Assembly: GCF_002632725.1 (NCBI RefSeq)
Contig: NZ_NJAI01000009.1
Span: 1 to 64,000 of the forward strand
DNA length: 64,000 bases
Reading direction: 5' to 3'
Source of the DNA: Xenorhabdus hominickii
GTDB taxonomy: Bacteria; Pseudomonadota; Gammaproteobacteria; Enterobacterales; Enterobacteriaceae
Position 1 is the stretch's first letter; each line of letters begins with the position of its first letter. The position numbers and the translations under genes were made by a program. Of this stretch, positions 17,993-26,209 are shown one piece after another. The notes under the pieces were generated by a model. That model ran no database searches. It was not told the origin of the DNA and saw only the letters and a program-made list of their open reading frames with translations.

Positions 17993-18088
17993 AGCTTTTC
18001 CTATAATATTCTTGTATGGATAATATTATTTATCATTAAGTTAGGCGTAAAAGAATACTCGATAGGTAAGTTATTTTTGTTATTAACA

Positions 18089-18358
18089 GGACAGATCCCA
18101 TAATAAGTACCAAAGAGATCCATATTAAGATCCAATAGATCCCCGATCTTGGTAGGAAGCGTCAGTAAAGGCCTAGAACGCTATTAGTGACCACTGTAAA
18201 GAGTAAATTGACCGCTATGATAAGCAATAGTGACCACTGTAAAGAGTAAACAGTCCAGTGCGGTGAGTAATAGCGACCACTATAGAAAGTACGGGCAATA
18301 TTTTATCCACTGGTAACTTTTCGACATATTAATAGGACAGATCCAATAATAAGATCCA
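18089..18358. other. Replication origin core: AGATCC heptamers and DnaA-like box
   Basis: AGATCCA or AGATCCC occurs at 18093, 18116, 18128, 18137, 18339 and 18352, resembling the methylatable heptamers of P1 oriR. A roughly 30-bp direct repeat beginning AGGACAGATCC occurs at 18089 and 18335. TTATCCACT at 18303-18311 differs from a DnaA box by one base. AT-rich DNA follows at 18360-18430. With the iterons this forms a RepFIB/P1-type origin. Confidence 0.7.
18188..18290 (+). repeat. Iteron array 1 (five copies)
   Basis: Five direct repeats of about 21 bp with core GACC(A/G)CT(G/A)T, starting at 18189, 18210, 18232, 18253 and 18274. Copy four is the most divergent. Spacing of 21-22 bp keeps them on one helix face, as expected for initiator binding. 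Confidence 0.85.
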
Positions 18359-18432
18359 AAGAGTGTTTAAAAAGTACATAAATAACTCTTTTTATATTTT
18401 ATTCATAATATCAGTTAGTTAAATAATATTAT

Positions 18433-18540
18433 GACCACTGTAAACAGCACAAAGACCACTGTGGAGAGAAAATAAACCACTATGGAGAGTGACATAACCG
18501 CTATGGACAGCAATAATAAACCACTATAATGAGTAAACTG
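18433..18540 (+). repeat. Iteron array 2 (five copies) before rep
   Basis: Further copies starting at 18433, 18454, 18475, 18496 and 18519 (core (G/A)ACC(A/G)CT), 21-23 bp apart, immediately ahead of the rep gene. Binding here could repress rep transcription. Confidence 0.85.
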
Positions 18541-18571
18541 ACCTTAGAAAGTGAATAAAAGGGGATTCATC

Positions 18572-19579
18572 TTGTCCGAAAATTCCTTAATAAACGGAGA
18601 GTTAATACCAGCCTTTTCGGAAGTTAGGAAAGATACAGGCGAGTTAATCACATTGATGCCTAACACGAATAACACTGTCCAGCCAGTTGCTCTCATGCGG
18701 CTAGGGCTATTTGTGCCCACACTGAAATCTACAAATCGCAGTAAGAGAAACCTCATGTCTTCGATGGACGCTACCGAAGAATTGAAGCAGTTAAGCCTTG
18801 CCAAGTCCGAGGGGTACAACAATATCAAGATAACTGGCGAACGACTTGATATGGATAATGACTTCAAAACATGGGTAGGAATTATTCATTCGTTTGCTAA
18901 ACACAAGGTAATTGGCGACAAAGTAACACTCAAGTTTGTTGATTTCGTTAAACTGTGTGGCATTTCCTCAACACGTTCATCAAAACGCCTTAGAGAGCGA
19001 CTTGATGAATCTTTGCGGCGTATTGTTTCTACTACGTTATCGTTCACCAACGATACAAAAGCGTATCACACTCACCTCGTTCAATCAGCTTTCTACGATA
19101 CCGAAGCGGACACCGTTACGATAAAAGCTGATCCTGAGATATTTGAGCTATACCAGTTTGACCATAAGGTGCTTTTGCAACTCCGAGCAATAACCGAATT
19201 ATCCCGTAAAGAGAGCGCTCAGGCACTTTATACGTTCATTGAGAGTTTGCCTTGTAATCCGGCTCCGGTATCAATGGCGAGGCTCAGAGCAAGGTTAAAT
19301 CTTAAATCCCGTGTGAATACACAAAACGCAACAGTTCGCCGAGCAATGGATCAGCTACGTGAGATAGGTTATTTAGATTTCACGGAAATTAAAAAGGGCA
19401 AGGTAGCTTATTTCATGATTCATGAAAGAGCGCCAAAACTAAACAAAACAAAGCCTGTTAAAACCGTTAAGAAAGCGAAGACTACTAAAGGGAGTGTAAA
19501 ACAGGGTGATACTGTTTTGGCTGAATTAACCAGAGAAGAATTAGAATTAATTGAAAAAATAAGAAAATCAAAATCTTAA
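18572..19579 (+). CDS. repA: RepFIB/RepA-family replication initiator
   Basis: 335 residues. Two winged-helix-like regions typical of Rep_3/RepFIB initiators: FAKHKVIGDKVTLKFVDFV region and ALYTFIESLP...MARLRARLNL region, with a basic Lys-rich tail. Binds the flanking iterons to open the origin. No ATG fits the 5' end: the frame opens at GTG 18551, but TTG 18572 has AGGGG at 8-base spacing and is preferred. Iterons on both sides of the gene match the RepFIB layout. It is one of few + strand genes. Confidence 0.88.
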   Translation: MSENSLINGELIPAFSEVRKDTGELITLMPNTNNTVQPVALMRLGLFVPTLKSTNRSKRNLMSSMDATEELKQLSLAKSEGYNNIKITGERLDMDNDFKTWVGIIHSFAKHKVIGDKVTLKFVDFVKLCGISSTRSSKRLRERLDESLRRIVSTTLSFTNDTKAYHTHLVQSAFYDTEADTVTIKADPEIFELYQFDHKVLLQLRAITELSRKESAQALYTFIESLPCNPAPVSMARLRARLNLKSRVNTQNATVRRAMDQLREIGYLDFTEIKKGKVAYFMIHERAPKLNKTKPVKTVKKAKTTKGSVKQGDTVLAELTREELELIEKIRKSKS

Positions 19580-19584
19580 ATAGA

Positions 19585-19970
19585 AATGACCACTGTAAAG
19601 AGTAGGTGCTCCTTATAGTGGTTTTTTATGCAACCTGATTGCAGTGTGACGCCGTAACTATTGTTTCTCCATTGAATATCACAGACCCGTTATTGTGCTT
19701 CTTATAGTGGTCATTTGTGTCATATCTATATGACATAAAATTTTTTTCTATTTTAATTCGGGTGGTGAATATGCAGTGTCATTGATCTTAACAACGTACT
19801 GTTTCCCGAAATCGACCACTATGACCGGCACTTTTACTCTCCATAGCGGTCTTGCAATACATAACCCGTTTAACGAAATGGGCTGTGCTGCTGGTGGATA
19901 GTATGGCTTTAGCTGTATTACAGAACAGCGCCAATAAAGATCACAGTAACGACCACTAAAGAGAGTAACT
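19585..19970. repeat. Downstream iterons in both orientations
   Basis: Six iteron-like copies follow rep: + orientation near 19588, 19810 and 19951; - orientation near 19611, 19701 and 19837. RepFIB replicons carry such a downstream set for copy-number control. No gene is visible from 19580 to 20035. Confidence 0.75.
19588..19624 (+). terminator. rep terminator built from two inverted iterons
   Basis: GACCACTGTAAAGAG (19588) pairs with CTCCTTATAGTGGTT across a TAGGTG loop, 14 of 15 positions pairing, followed by TTTTTT. Each arm is itself an iteron, so the same sequence serves initiator binding and termination. Confidence 0.75.
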
Positions 19971-20035
19971 TCCGTATCATTTCTGAGCTATCTTGTTTTA
20001 TTACAATTACGTGTTTTTTTCCTCTATGACTCTAC

Positions 20036-20269
20036 CTATAAGGTGTGAACCTTGAGACAGCGATTCTTTTTCTCATACCTTGCCTTCTTATCTTGCTCTA
20101 ACAATGCGTCTTTTGCTTCTAGCAGTTTACGCAACCCTGCGGACTTCTCAGCGCACTTAGAGAGTAATTTATCCATTTGCATTGCTAAGTCGCCAATTGG
20201 CTTACTGACAGCTTGCAGATACGTCGGGAGGTGGCTGTATTCAAAAAACTTTAAGATAGGTGATGCCAT
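20036..20269 (-). CDS. Small helical-hairpin phage protein, candidate Acb2/Tad1-type anti-defence
   Basis: 77 residues from the ATG of MASPILKFFEYSHLPTYLQ, which has GGAGAT at 6-base spacing. The pattern HLPxxLQxVSKP...LRKLLEAKDA is shared by a widespread family of small phage proteins forming two long helices. My recollection is that relatives are grouped with the hairpin domain of Acb2 and Tad1, sponges that bind cyclic nucleotides or gcADPR to block CBASS/Thoeris immunity. The Tyr/Lys residues described for Acb2 are not clearly positioned here, so the function is a hypothesis. Confidence 0.55.
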   Translation of the reverse strand: MASPILKFFEYSHLPTYLQAVSKPIGDLAMQMDKLLSKCAEKSAGLRKLLEAKDALLEQDKKARYEKKNRCLKVHTL

Positions 20270-20273
20270 AGGG

Positions 20274-20441
20274 TTATCTCCGTATTCTGGCAATTTCCGA
20301 TTTGATACTAGGTAGACAAATGAACACCCAAGCCCAACATTTCAAGAACGGGTTTTTGTCGCCTTTGCGAGAAAGAGATTCAAACATTAAACCCGCACCG
20401 CCGATGTAGAGTAAAAATAAAACAATGGAAAAATGATTCAT
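20274..20441 (-). CDS. Small membrane protein
   Basis: 55 residues (starts MNHFSIVLFLLYIGGAGLMF) with one hydrophobic segment at residues 4-20 and a second at about 35-44 (CWAWVFICLP). AGGAAG precedes the ATG. Ends 4 bases before the hairpin-protein start, so the two form an operon behind an 18-bp dyad operator. Function unknown; a membrane protein paired with a candidate anti-defence gene is worth noting. Confidence 0.6.
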   Translation of the reverse strand: MNHFSIVLFLLYIGGAGLMFESLSRKGDKNPFLKCWAWVFICLPSIKSEIARIRR

Positions 20442-20455
20442 TTACTTCCTTTTTG

Positions 20456-20473
20456 TAAGTATTTAAATACCTA
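20456..20473. promoter_or_regulatory. 18-bp dyad operator
   Basis: Best symmetric copy: TAAGTA-TTTAAA-TACCTA, just upstream of the small membrane gene. Confidence 0.6.
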
Positions 20474-20487
20474 TTTTACGAGTTAAT

Positions 20488-20565
20488 TTAAGCAGAGTAA
20501 ACAAGAGGAGAAAGCAGCCGTTGAACAACTTCCATATCCTTTTCATTTGCGCACAAATAAAACAT
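20488..20565 (-). CDS. Possible 25-residue ORF
   Basis: ATG with AGGTAA in front and a stop at 20488 (starts MFYLCANEKDMEVV). Too short to judge; no homology recognised. Confidence 0.2.
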   Translation of the reverse strand: MFYLCANEKDMEVVQRLLSPLVYSA

Positions 20566-20625
20566 ATTTACCTAATTAAGAAAATTGTAATGTTTATTTA
20601 TTTAAGTTATTTTAACACATTAAAA

Positions 20626-20646
20626 AAGGCGCTAAATAAGCACCTT
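20626..20646 (-). terminator. Terminator after SPFH fragment
   Basis: AAGGTGC/GCGCCTT stem, 7-base loop, then TTTTTT on the minus strand. Confidence 0.75.
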
Positions 20647-20662
20647 TATTTATTTATAAAAA

Positions 20663-21067
20663 TTACTTATTTTTATCAACCGAAATAAATGGAATAGGAG
20701 TATCACCGCCAATATATTGAGGCATTACACCGTTCCACTTGTTGACCGCTTCTAACTGGATAACTTCTGGGTTTTTACGTAACGCATCACCACGTAGTGT
20801 AATTGCTTCCGCTTCTGCCAGCGCTTTCAATTTGGTTGATTCAGCCAAGCCACGGGCTTCTTCGATAATCTTATCTGCTTCTGCTTTAGATTTTTCAACT
20901 TCGTTCTGTCGCATCTGCGTTTCTTGGACAGCTTTGTTTTTCTTGTTGATAGCGTCAACAACTTCTGGTGGGTAATCCATTTTACCCAACCAACTGACTT
21001 TTTGGATTTCAATGCCAACTGGTGACAATTGGTTTTTCAAATCTTCGGTTACTTTGTTTAGCAACAT
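20663..21067 (-). pseudogene. SPFH/prohibitin-like protein, C-terminal part
   Basis: 134 residues covering only the end of the SPFH domain and the helical tail (VDAINKKNKAVQETQMRQNE, AEADKIIEEARG, QYIGGDTPIPFI). Complete relatives are about 270-300 residues with an N-terminal membrane anchor, absent here. The open frame starts inside the end of the upstream truncated gene, and upstream in its frame is a stop at about 21124. Most likely the product of a deletion that fused two genes out of frame. Confidence 0.7.
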
Positions 21068-21612
21068 TGCTTTGCCGCCAGCGGATAAGCTATTGATTGT
21101 GGTAGATCTTTCTTACCGGCTTTACCTTTTTCCAGTAGAGCGGTCAGTTTATCTAACGTACCTTGCAGTTTTGCAATTTCACGATTGGCAGCCGCTTTTA
21201 CATCGTCAGACAAACGTTCATGAAAAGCTTCTTTTTTGAGAATCTCAGGTGGGTTAGTGATATCTCCAGTACGGTAACTATTTAGCGTACAAGGAATGCC
21301 AGAGCTGAAATTTGGTGAGGTAATGAGATTAACAAACTGGCTCATTGACATTGAGAAATCGAGTAGATGATTGTCGATCTCTTTGTCACGTAATTTATCG
21401 TACCAAACATCAGCGGCACTCCGGCGATTCTCCTGTGCCAGAGATACCGTGAAATGCATAAAAACGTTGTGGGTCAAGTCAGAGGCAAATAAATCTGTTC
21501 CAGTTGAATTAGTGATATTCATGGAGACAATACCGAACGCAGGGTGGCGCTTTATTGTTTCACCATTTGGTTTTTTGATAATTTCTGGGGCAACTTTTAC
21601 ATGTTTAGTCAT
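21058..21612 (-). CDS. Phage hypothetical protein, C-terminally truncated
   Basis: 184 residues. The pattern (HPAFGIVSMNITNS, SLAQENRRSAADVW, LLDFSMSMSQFVNLITSPN, GIPCTL, GKKDL) matches a common phage family of about 240 residues of unknown role whose C-terminus (an AGL-rich helix) is missing here. After GKKDLP the frame shifts, ending QSIAYPLAAKQCC, and the correct continuation TTINSL lies in the next frame. Coupled to the small upstream gene by an 8-base overlap. Confidence 0.6.
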   Translation of the reverse strand: MTKHVKVAPEIIKKPNGETIKRHPAFGIVSMNITNSTGTDLFASDLTHNVFMHFTVSLAQENRRSAADVWYDKLRDKEIDNHLLDFSMSMSQFVNLITSPNFSSGIPCTLNSYRTGDITNPPEILKKEAFHERLSDDVKAAANREIAKLQGTLDKLTALLEKGKAGKKDLPQSIAYPLAAKQCC

Positions 21613-21775
21613 TACTGATTACCTTTTCGTTTAACTTAATAAGCGCACGTTTAGCTTGCGCTGCACTGCGGATATAAAACATTCTTTCCAACAAGTACGC
21701 CTTTTCTTTGGGTATTTCTGACAGAAAAGACATATTTGCGTTTATTGTTTGTCGGTACATTTTTTCTTCAAACAT
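21605..21775 (-). CDS. Small hypothetical protein
   Basis: 56 residues, helical (MFEEKMYRQTINANMSFLSE), overlapping the next start by 8 bases. It is followed in the same operon by the truncated phage protein. Directly behind an 18-bp dyad operator. No family recognised. Confidence 0.55.
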   Translation of the reverse strand: MFEEKMYRQTINANMSFLSEIPKEKAYLLERMFYIRSAAQAKRALIKLNEKVISND

Positions 21776-21790
21776 GATTTTTAAACCTAA

Positions 21791-21808
21791 TACGTATTCA
21801 CTTACTTA
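21791..21808. promoter_or_regulatory. 18-bp dyad operator
   Basis: TACGTA-N6-TACTTA; TATTAG on the minus strand is a possible -10 box sharing its TA. Confidence 0.5.
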
Positions 21809-21887
21809 TTTGTGTGTGTATAGTATCAATTTGAAATAGGCGTACAAGAAATTTCTATAAGTTTATATTCATCAAGGAAGGGTAAAT

Positions 21888-21995
21888 ATGATCAATACTT
21901 TTATGGAACGCCTAATGGCAGAAAAATTAGAATTAAACGACAAGCTAAACAAACTTGCCTTTTTTCCCAAGGAGAATGTACAAAAGGGATTGTGA
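21888..21995 (+). CDS. Small phage protein, truncated
   Basis: 35 residues on + (starts MINTFMERLMAEKLELNDKL) with GGAAGG ahead. The N-terminal pattern MxxFxERxxxEKxELDxKLxKL is that of a widespread 60-75 residue phage protein of unknown function. The frame ends after a poly-T run, so a frameshift may have shortened it. Opposite orientation to its neighbours. Confidence 0.45.
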   Translation: MINTFMERLMAEKLELNDKLNKLAFFPKENVQKGL

Positions 21996-22029
21996 GTGAA
22001 ATTTAGAGCTATAAATAAAACATGAAAGA

Positions 22030-22052
22030 AAAGGGCGCATGGTGCGCCCTTT
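22030..22052 (-). terminator. Terminator after recA-like gene
   Basis: AAAGGGCGCA/TGCGCCCTTT, 10-bp stem with 3-base loop, followed by TCTTT on the minus strand. Confidence 0.75.
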
Positions 22053-22065
22053 GTTGTTTCTGTTA

Positions 22066-23157
22066 TTAGTCGTCTTCTTCTACTTCTGGCTTACTACCGT
22101 CCATTGCTGCGTCAGCAAACTCCGCATTGTCGCCATGCCATTTTTCAAGTAAATCGACAATTTTTGCTTTATCTAACTGTCGGAAGATTTCGACAACTTC
22201 TTTTCGAGAATGCGTTTTTTCGCCGATGAGAATTTTGCCTGAAGTGTTCTTCTTGAGATAGCCGATTTTCATCATGTGATCGACTAGTGAATCAATAGCA
22301 TCAATACCAATATCGGTGTCATAATAGAAGCTCCAAGAGGCGTTCTTAAATGGAGAAGCAACTTTGTTCTTGATAACTTTTGCAGTTACAACGTCACCAA
22401 TACGTTCAGATCCCTCCTTTATTTGCGATTTACCCAATTGAATACGGACAGAAGCATAGAATGCCGGTGCTTTTCCTCCCGGTGCTTTTGTGTTATCACC
22501 AAATACCACACCGATATCTTGTCGGCATTGGTTTAGAAAGATCATACACACGTTATATTTATTCGCCCACTGAGCTAACGCAGGGAAGTGCGAGGACGTA
22601 CAACGAGCCAAAGCTGTGTTGTCGTTCATATTTAAGTTATCTTTGTCAGTGGCTTTCCCGTTTGCTTTCTTCTCAAATTTTTGGAAAATCTGCAAAGGAA
22701 CCATTGAAGCTAAGGAGTCAAACACCAAGGCAATAGGCGCATCAGGTTTAATCGCTTTGCTGTCACGCAGGGTTTTAACAATGTAAGACGAATATTCAAT
22801 GGATTCTTCAAACGTTTCAGGCTGTTGGTAAATCCAATCGCCGTCAGTGCCAACATTCAAGCCACACTTCTCGGCAAGCCCCGAATCAAAACTCTTTTCG
22901 TGATCCATAAAAATAGCCACGCCACCCGCTTTTTGAGCCGCAATCATGGCTTGTGTTGCAATATACGTTTTACCGCTAGATTCCCAACCGAAAATCTCAA
23001 CGATGCGACCACACGGAAAACCATTGCGATAACTACCAGAGACGGCTTTATTCAACTGAGGCATACCAGTATCTAGCCAGATTTTAACGTGTTGTTGTTC
23101 AGCGTTTTTCTTAACGGTATTTTTGAAAAAATCTTTTAATGCACTGTTCTTTGCCAT
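22066..23157 (-). CDS. recA: RecA-family recombinase
   Basis: 363 residues. Walker A IFGWESSGKTYIATQ (about 51-65), FMDHEKSFD where RecA has its Walker-B-adjacent strand, LVFDSLASMVP, FLNQCRQDIGVVFGDN and TAPGGKAPAFYASVR-like L2/ssDNA-binding segment. C-terminus is strongly acidic (PEVEEDD). Forms ATP-dependent filaments on ssDNA for strand exchange. Lies in an operon with the FEN-type exonuclease and SSB-like genes, a complete recombination-replication unit. Confidence 0.92.
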   Translation of the reverse strand: MAKNSALKDFFKNTVKKNAEQQHVKIWLDTGMPQLNKAVSGSYRNGFPCGRIVEIFGWESSGKTYIATQAMIAAQKAGGVAIFMDHEKSFDSGLAEKCGLNVGTDGDWIYQQPETFEESIEYSSYIVKTLRDSKAIKPDAPIALVFDSLASMVPLQIFQKFEKKANGKATDKDNLNMNDNTALARCTSSHFPALAQWANKYNVCMIFLNQCRQDIGVVFGDNTKAPGGKAPAFYASVRIQLGKSQIKEGSERIGDVVTAKVIKNKVASPFKNASWSFYYDTDIGIDAIDSLVDHMMKIGYLKKNTSGKILIGEKTHSRKEVVEIFRQLDKAKIVDLLEKWHGDNAEFADAAMDGSKPEVEEDD

Positions 23158-23159
23158 GA

Positions 23160-23420
23160 TTAAGCCGTCTCTAATGGGTAAATTGTTTTTAATATTTCGA
23201 TATCAATAACGCCTAAGCCTAAGTTTTTACACACTCGGTTGTGTATGGTCAGGCAGTGGCGATGAAGTTCTCCTAATTCTCGTTCAGTCGGCTCAATTCC
23301 ACTTGCTTTTATGATGGAACGAATGCGACTTAAGCCGTCACGTCCATGCAATGCGATAATTTCTTTCGCCAATTCAGTCGGCGTTATCTTTACTGTTTTT
23401 GAAATGATAGAAGTAATCAC
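23160..23420 (-). CDS. Hypothetical protein between recA and exonuclease
   Basis: 86 residues, not recognised. Start overlaps the exonuclease stop by 4 bases; its stop is 3 bases from the recA start. Helical, basic N-half (ITPTELAKEIIALHGRDGL). Conserved placement would suggest a recombination accessory role, but nothing in the sequence shows it. Confidence 0.55.
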   Translation of the reverse strand: MITSIISKTVKITPTELAKEIIALHGRDGLSRIRSIIKASGIEPTERELGELHRHCLTIHNRVCKNLGLGVIDIEILKTIYPLETA

Positions 23421-24358
23421 GCAGCCACCTTTAAGCCGTAACGATGGAACGGGGTCAAAAAGACGTCCAGATCGTCAAGGATTGAATGAAAGTTATACTC
23501 TAAGAATAATTGACGAACCTTTTCAGGATTGTAGCTTGCTGGAATTGATTTGATAGTGTCAGGCTTTAACGGGCAGCCCCGCAGCATCATTAGCGTTAGG
23601 TTGCGTTTGAACGCATCCATCATTCCCATGCCTAGCTTTTCATTAAATTCATCGTTAGCCAGTTTAATGAAACTATTACGAGCACGATTCTTCATTAACT
23701 CGCCACCAGACAGAACAATTTTTCTGATCTCAGCAACTGAGCCGTATTCAGCTAAAAATTCTCGCGCGCCTTTGTCGCCAATACCGCCCACACCGGGAAT
23801 AGTATCTGATGAGTCGCCTTGTAACGCTTTGCCTTGAACGAATGCCAATGGCGTATGAAAGCCGGTATCTTCAAAGAACCCGTCGAGGCGTAAAATCGTG
23901 TCGTCCCGTTGGTTGATAAACGATACGTTTTCATCAACTAACTGCTTCCAATCACCATCTCCCGAAAGTAGATAAATGTGATCGTAATTAGCCTTTTCAT
24001 GACCCACGATAAGCCCTGCTAAATCGTCCGCTTCACCATCTTCGGCGATCAACTGTTCAACGCCAAGATAAGAGAATGCTTGTTGGATAATAGGGCGCTG
24101 TGCCTTAAATTTGGCTTTCATGGCATCCATATCAGCGCTAGGCGCACGAGTTTTATATTCAGGAAATAATGTGTTGCGCTTAACCGGTTCGCCATCCCAT
24201 AAAACTATGACACGAGCTTTCATGATTGAGGCATTGCGTTTAACAGATCGTAACGTGTTAAAAATTGCTTGAACTTCCATATCGCCAACTTTCAACTCTG
24301 CTGCTGATTGCTGGTGGTAATATCCCTGACTGTGTGCGTCTACTAACAAAAGGTTCAT
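23417..24358 (-). CDS. FEN/PolA-type 5'-3' exonuclease
   Basis: 313 residues. Acidic metal ligands appear in LLLVDAHS, LWDGEPVKR, AEDGEADDLAGL and LLSGDGDWKQLV, followed by the helix-hairpin-helix region SDTIPGVGGIGDKGA. Such enzymes remove flaps and RNA primers, as T5 D15 and T4 RNase H do. Needed here because the DnaE-type polymerase lacks this activity. Confidence 0.9.
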   Translation of the reverse strand: MNLLLVDAHSQGYYHQQSAAELKVGDMEVQAIFNTLRSVKRNASIMKARVIVLWDGEPVKRNTLFPEYKTRAPSADMDAMKAKFKAQRPIIQQAFSYLGVEQLIAEDGEADDLAGLIVGHEKANYDHIYLLSGDGDWKQLVDENVSFINQRDDTILRLDGFFEDTGFHTPLAFVQGKALQGDSSDTIPGVGGIGDKGAREFLAEYGSVAEIRKIVLSGGELMKNRARNSFIKLANDEFNEKLGMGMMDAFKRNLTLMMLRGCPLKPDTIKSIPASYNPEKVRQLFLEYNFHSILDDLDVFLTPFHRYGLKVAA

Positions 24359-24372
24359 ATTTTCCCCTAATG

Positions 24373-24398
24373 ATAAGGGCGCACGAATGCGCCCTTAT
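24373..24398. terminator. 11-bp perfect hairpin between SSB-like gene and exonuclease
   Basis: ATAAGGGCGCA/TGCGCCCTTAT with a CGAA/TTCG tetraloop but no T-run; likely an mRNA-stabilising or attenuating stem. Its arms resemble the terminator at 22030. Confidence 0.5.
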
Positions 24399-24416
24399 GG
24401 TTGGCTAAATTTACAA

Positions 24417-25364
24417 TTACAGACCGGTTAATTGAGCCATCATTTTTTCCAGTTCATCGTCAGCTACCGGAACATCTGTCGTAATAGGAGTAGATGCAGC
24501 AGAAGATGCCTTTGCACTATCCGAACCAGTGAATTCAGCAGCCGAAGCAGCCGCAGCTTCTTCTTTGATCAGTGAATCAGACTTAGTACTGCCACCATCA
24601 GCCGGTGCAGAAAAGCCCGGTAATGCTGTGCCAGTAGGGAGTGCCAGAGTTGAGCTTACAGCGACAGAAACGCCAGTCAGTGAGCTAACCGCTTTAGAAG
24701 CAATTGCCAGTTTGTTTGCATCAACTTGACCGTTAGCAAAGTTTTCGAGATTGTGCATGGTTGAAAACAGATTCGCAGGAATAGCCGCTTTACCATCTTT
24801 GCGAACTGGTGAAACTGAGTATTTGGTTTCACGACCTGCACCTGTACGTTCAACTTTAAAGCAATAACCCACTTTTACATCGAGAGGTAAGCCGATTTCG
24901 TCAGCCATATCTTCTTCAATGGATTTCATCAGGTCTTCAAATACTGTTTGAGGCAGTTCAATCAACTGTGCGGCTGAAATGCTGGTCATATCAGGAGTTG
25001 GTGTGACTGTGCCATTAACGAGGTAACGCTGTGATGAGCGAATTTCGTTAATCATTTCTTCCATGTCTTTGTTGCCTTTGTAGATGGCTTTTGCTTCCAT
25101 CACAGCTTCGCAGATCTCACAAGACTCGCCATAGGTTGCAGTTTTACAAACAGTCGCTACAGTTTTATCTTTTCCGTCTTCTTTGGTTTTAACGAAGTGC
25201 ATACCGAACTGTTGATAGAAAACACCGTTTGGGTCTTCTGGGTTCGGGAAAACTCGAAGATACCGGATACCGATTGGCAGCTTGACAGTATCGACACCAC
25301 GACCGGCACGTTTTGTTACCATATCTTGACGTTTTGCGCGAATGAGATCTAAAAGAGTTGACAT
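24417..25364 (-). CDS. gp32-like single-stranded DNA-binding protein
   Basis: 315 residues. A Cys cluster (VCKTATYGESCEICEAV, residues about 73-89) fits the zinc site of T4 gp32-type proteins. Residues 230-300 are Ala/Ser/Thr-rich and flexible; the C-terminus is acidic (VADDELEKMMAQ), the usual protein-interaction tail of SSBs. Would coat ssDNA for RecA, primase and polymerase. Its promoter is one of the best dyad-operator promoters. Confidence 0.75.
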   Translation of the reverse strand: MSTLLDLIRAKRQDMVTKRAGRGVDTVKLPIGIRYLRVFPNPEDPNGVFYQQFGMHFVKTKEDGKDKTVATVCKTATYGESCEICEAVMEAKAIYKGNKDMEEMINEIRSSQRYLVNGTVTPTPDMTSISAAQLIELPQTVFEDLMKSIEEDMADEIGLPLDVKVGYCFKVERTGAGRETKYSVSPVRKDGKAAIPANLFSTMHNLENFANGQVDANKLAIASKAVSSLTGVSVAVSSTLALPTGTALPGFSAPADGGSTKSDSLIKEEAAAASAAEFTGSDSAKASSAASTPITTDVPVADDELEKMMAQLTGL

Positions 25365-25449
25365 AGGTGATCCTTAATTTGTTTATTTGTTTGGTTAGTT
25401 AATTAATTTAATTACGTTACCTGTTTTTTACTGATTTTCAGTGTATAAA

Positions 25450-25477
25450 ATAATAGATCAGTACTTACTTATGTTAA
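25450..25477 (-). promoter_or_regulatory. SSB-like gene promoter with dyad operator
   Basis: TTAACA (25472-25477), 16-bp spacer, TATTAT (25450-25455) on minus; dyad TAGATC-N6-TACTTA at 25454-25471 fills the spacer. Confidence 0.7.
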
Positions 25478-25498
25478 AGATGTTTTTTTAGGGTTGGG

Positions 25499-26038
25499 TT
25501 ATTTCTTTCCGGCGAACGTTCCAGCGTTCAAATATTCATAATCCAAAATAACTTTCTTGGAGGCTTGTACGACCATATCTCGGCGGTGTCGCAGGGCTTC
25601 TACGGCTGACTTATAAATCTCATATAGCTCTTTGTTGTGATCGTAGTTGCGCCGTGCAGCCGCTAAGGTTCGAGCAATTGGAACAACCTTTTCAGGAAGA
25701 TTCTGGATAAAAGTATTGTTTAGGTTAAGTGTTGAATCTTCGCCAGAGTAATGGCGCTCTATCTGACTAATAATTGACTCTAAAGCGCTTTCTGACGTTT
25801 TTGTGCCGTTCATAGAACGCTCTGATCGCACTACGTTGTAAAGCGTTGAGGACAAGCCATCAATGCGCCGCTTTTCTTCCGACACTGTTCGTTCAGCATC
25901 AGACATTTTTGCGCCATACTTCATCATGAGTATCGGTTGGTTAGTCCATACGTTGTTTAGATCACCTAGGTCTATTTTCAAATCCTCGGCGATTTTCTCA
26001 ATGATTGCGATTTTAATACTACCGGTTCTTTCGCTCAT
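25499..26038 (-). CDS. Hypothetical helical protein
   Basis: 179 residues, mostly predicted helix with heptad-like stretches (SEEKRRIDGLSSTLYNVVRS), no known motif. Stands alone with its own operator-promoter upstream. Confidence 0.55.
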   Translation of the reverse strand: MSERTGSIKIAIIEKIAEDLKIDLGDLNNVWTNQPILMMKYGAKMSDAERTVSEEKRRIDGLSSTLYNVVRSERSMNGTKTSESALESIISQIERHYSGEDSTLNLNNTFIQNLPEKVVPIARTLAAARRNYDHNKELYEIYKSAVEALRHRRDMVVQASKKVILDYEYLNAGTFAGKK

Positions 26039-26111
26039 TATTTGCCTATTAATAATAAATATTATTTCTTTTGGTGGTGTGACTTATTACATATGTTTTT
26101 ATTTATTTAAT

Positions 26112-26140
26112 ATTATAAGTAAATAAATACCTATGATTAA
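26112..26140 (-). promoter_or_regulatory. Promoter with dyad operator
   Basis: TTAATC-17 bp-TATAAT on minus; dyad TAAGTA-N6-TACCTA at 26116-26133 in the spacer. Confidence 0.6.
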
Positions 26141-26209
26141 CAATCAAGAAATTACGATTTATGAATAAGTCATTGGATAATTTGCACCGTTAAAATGAAA
26201 CTGGACTAA

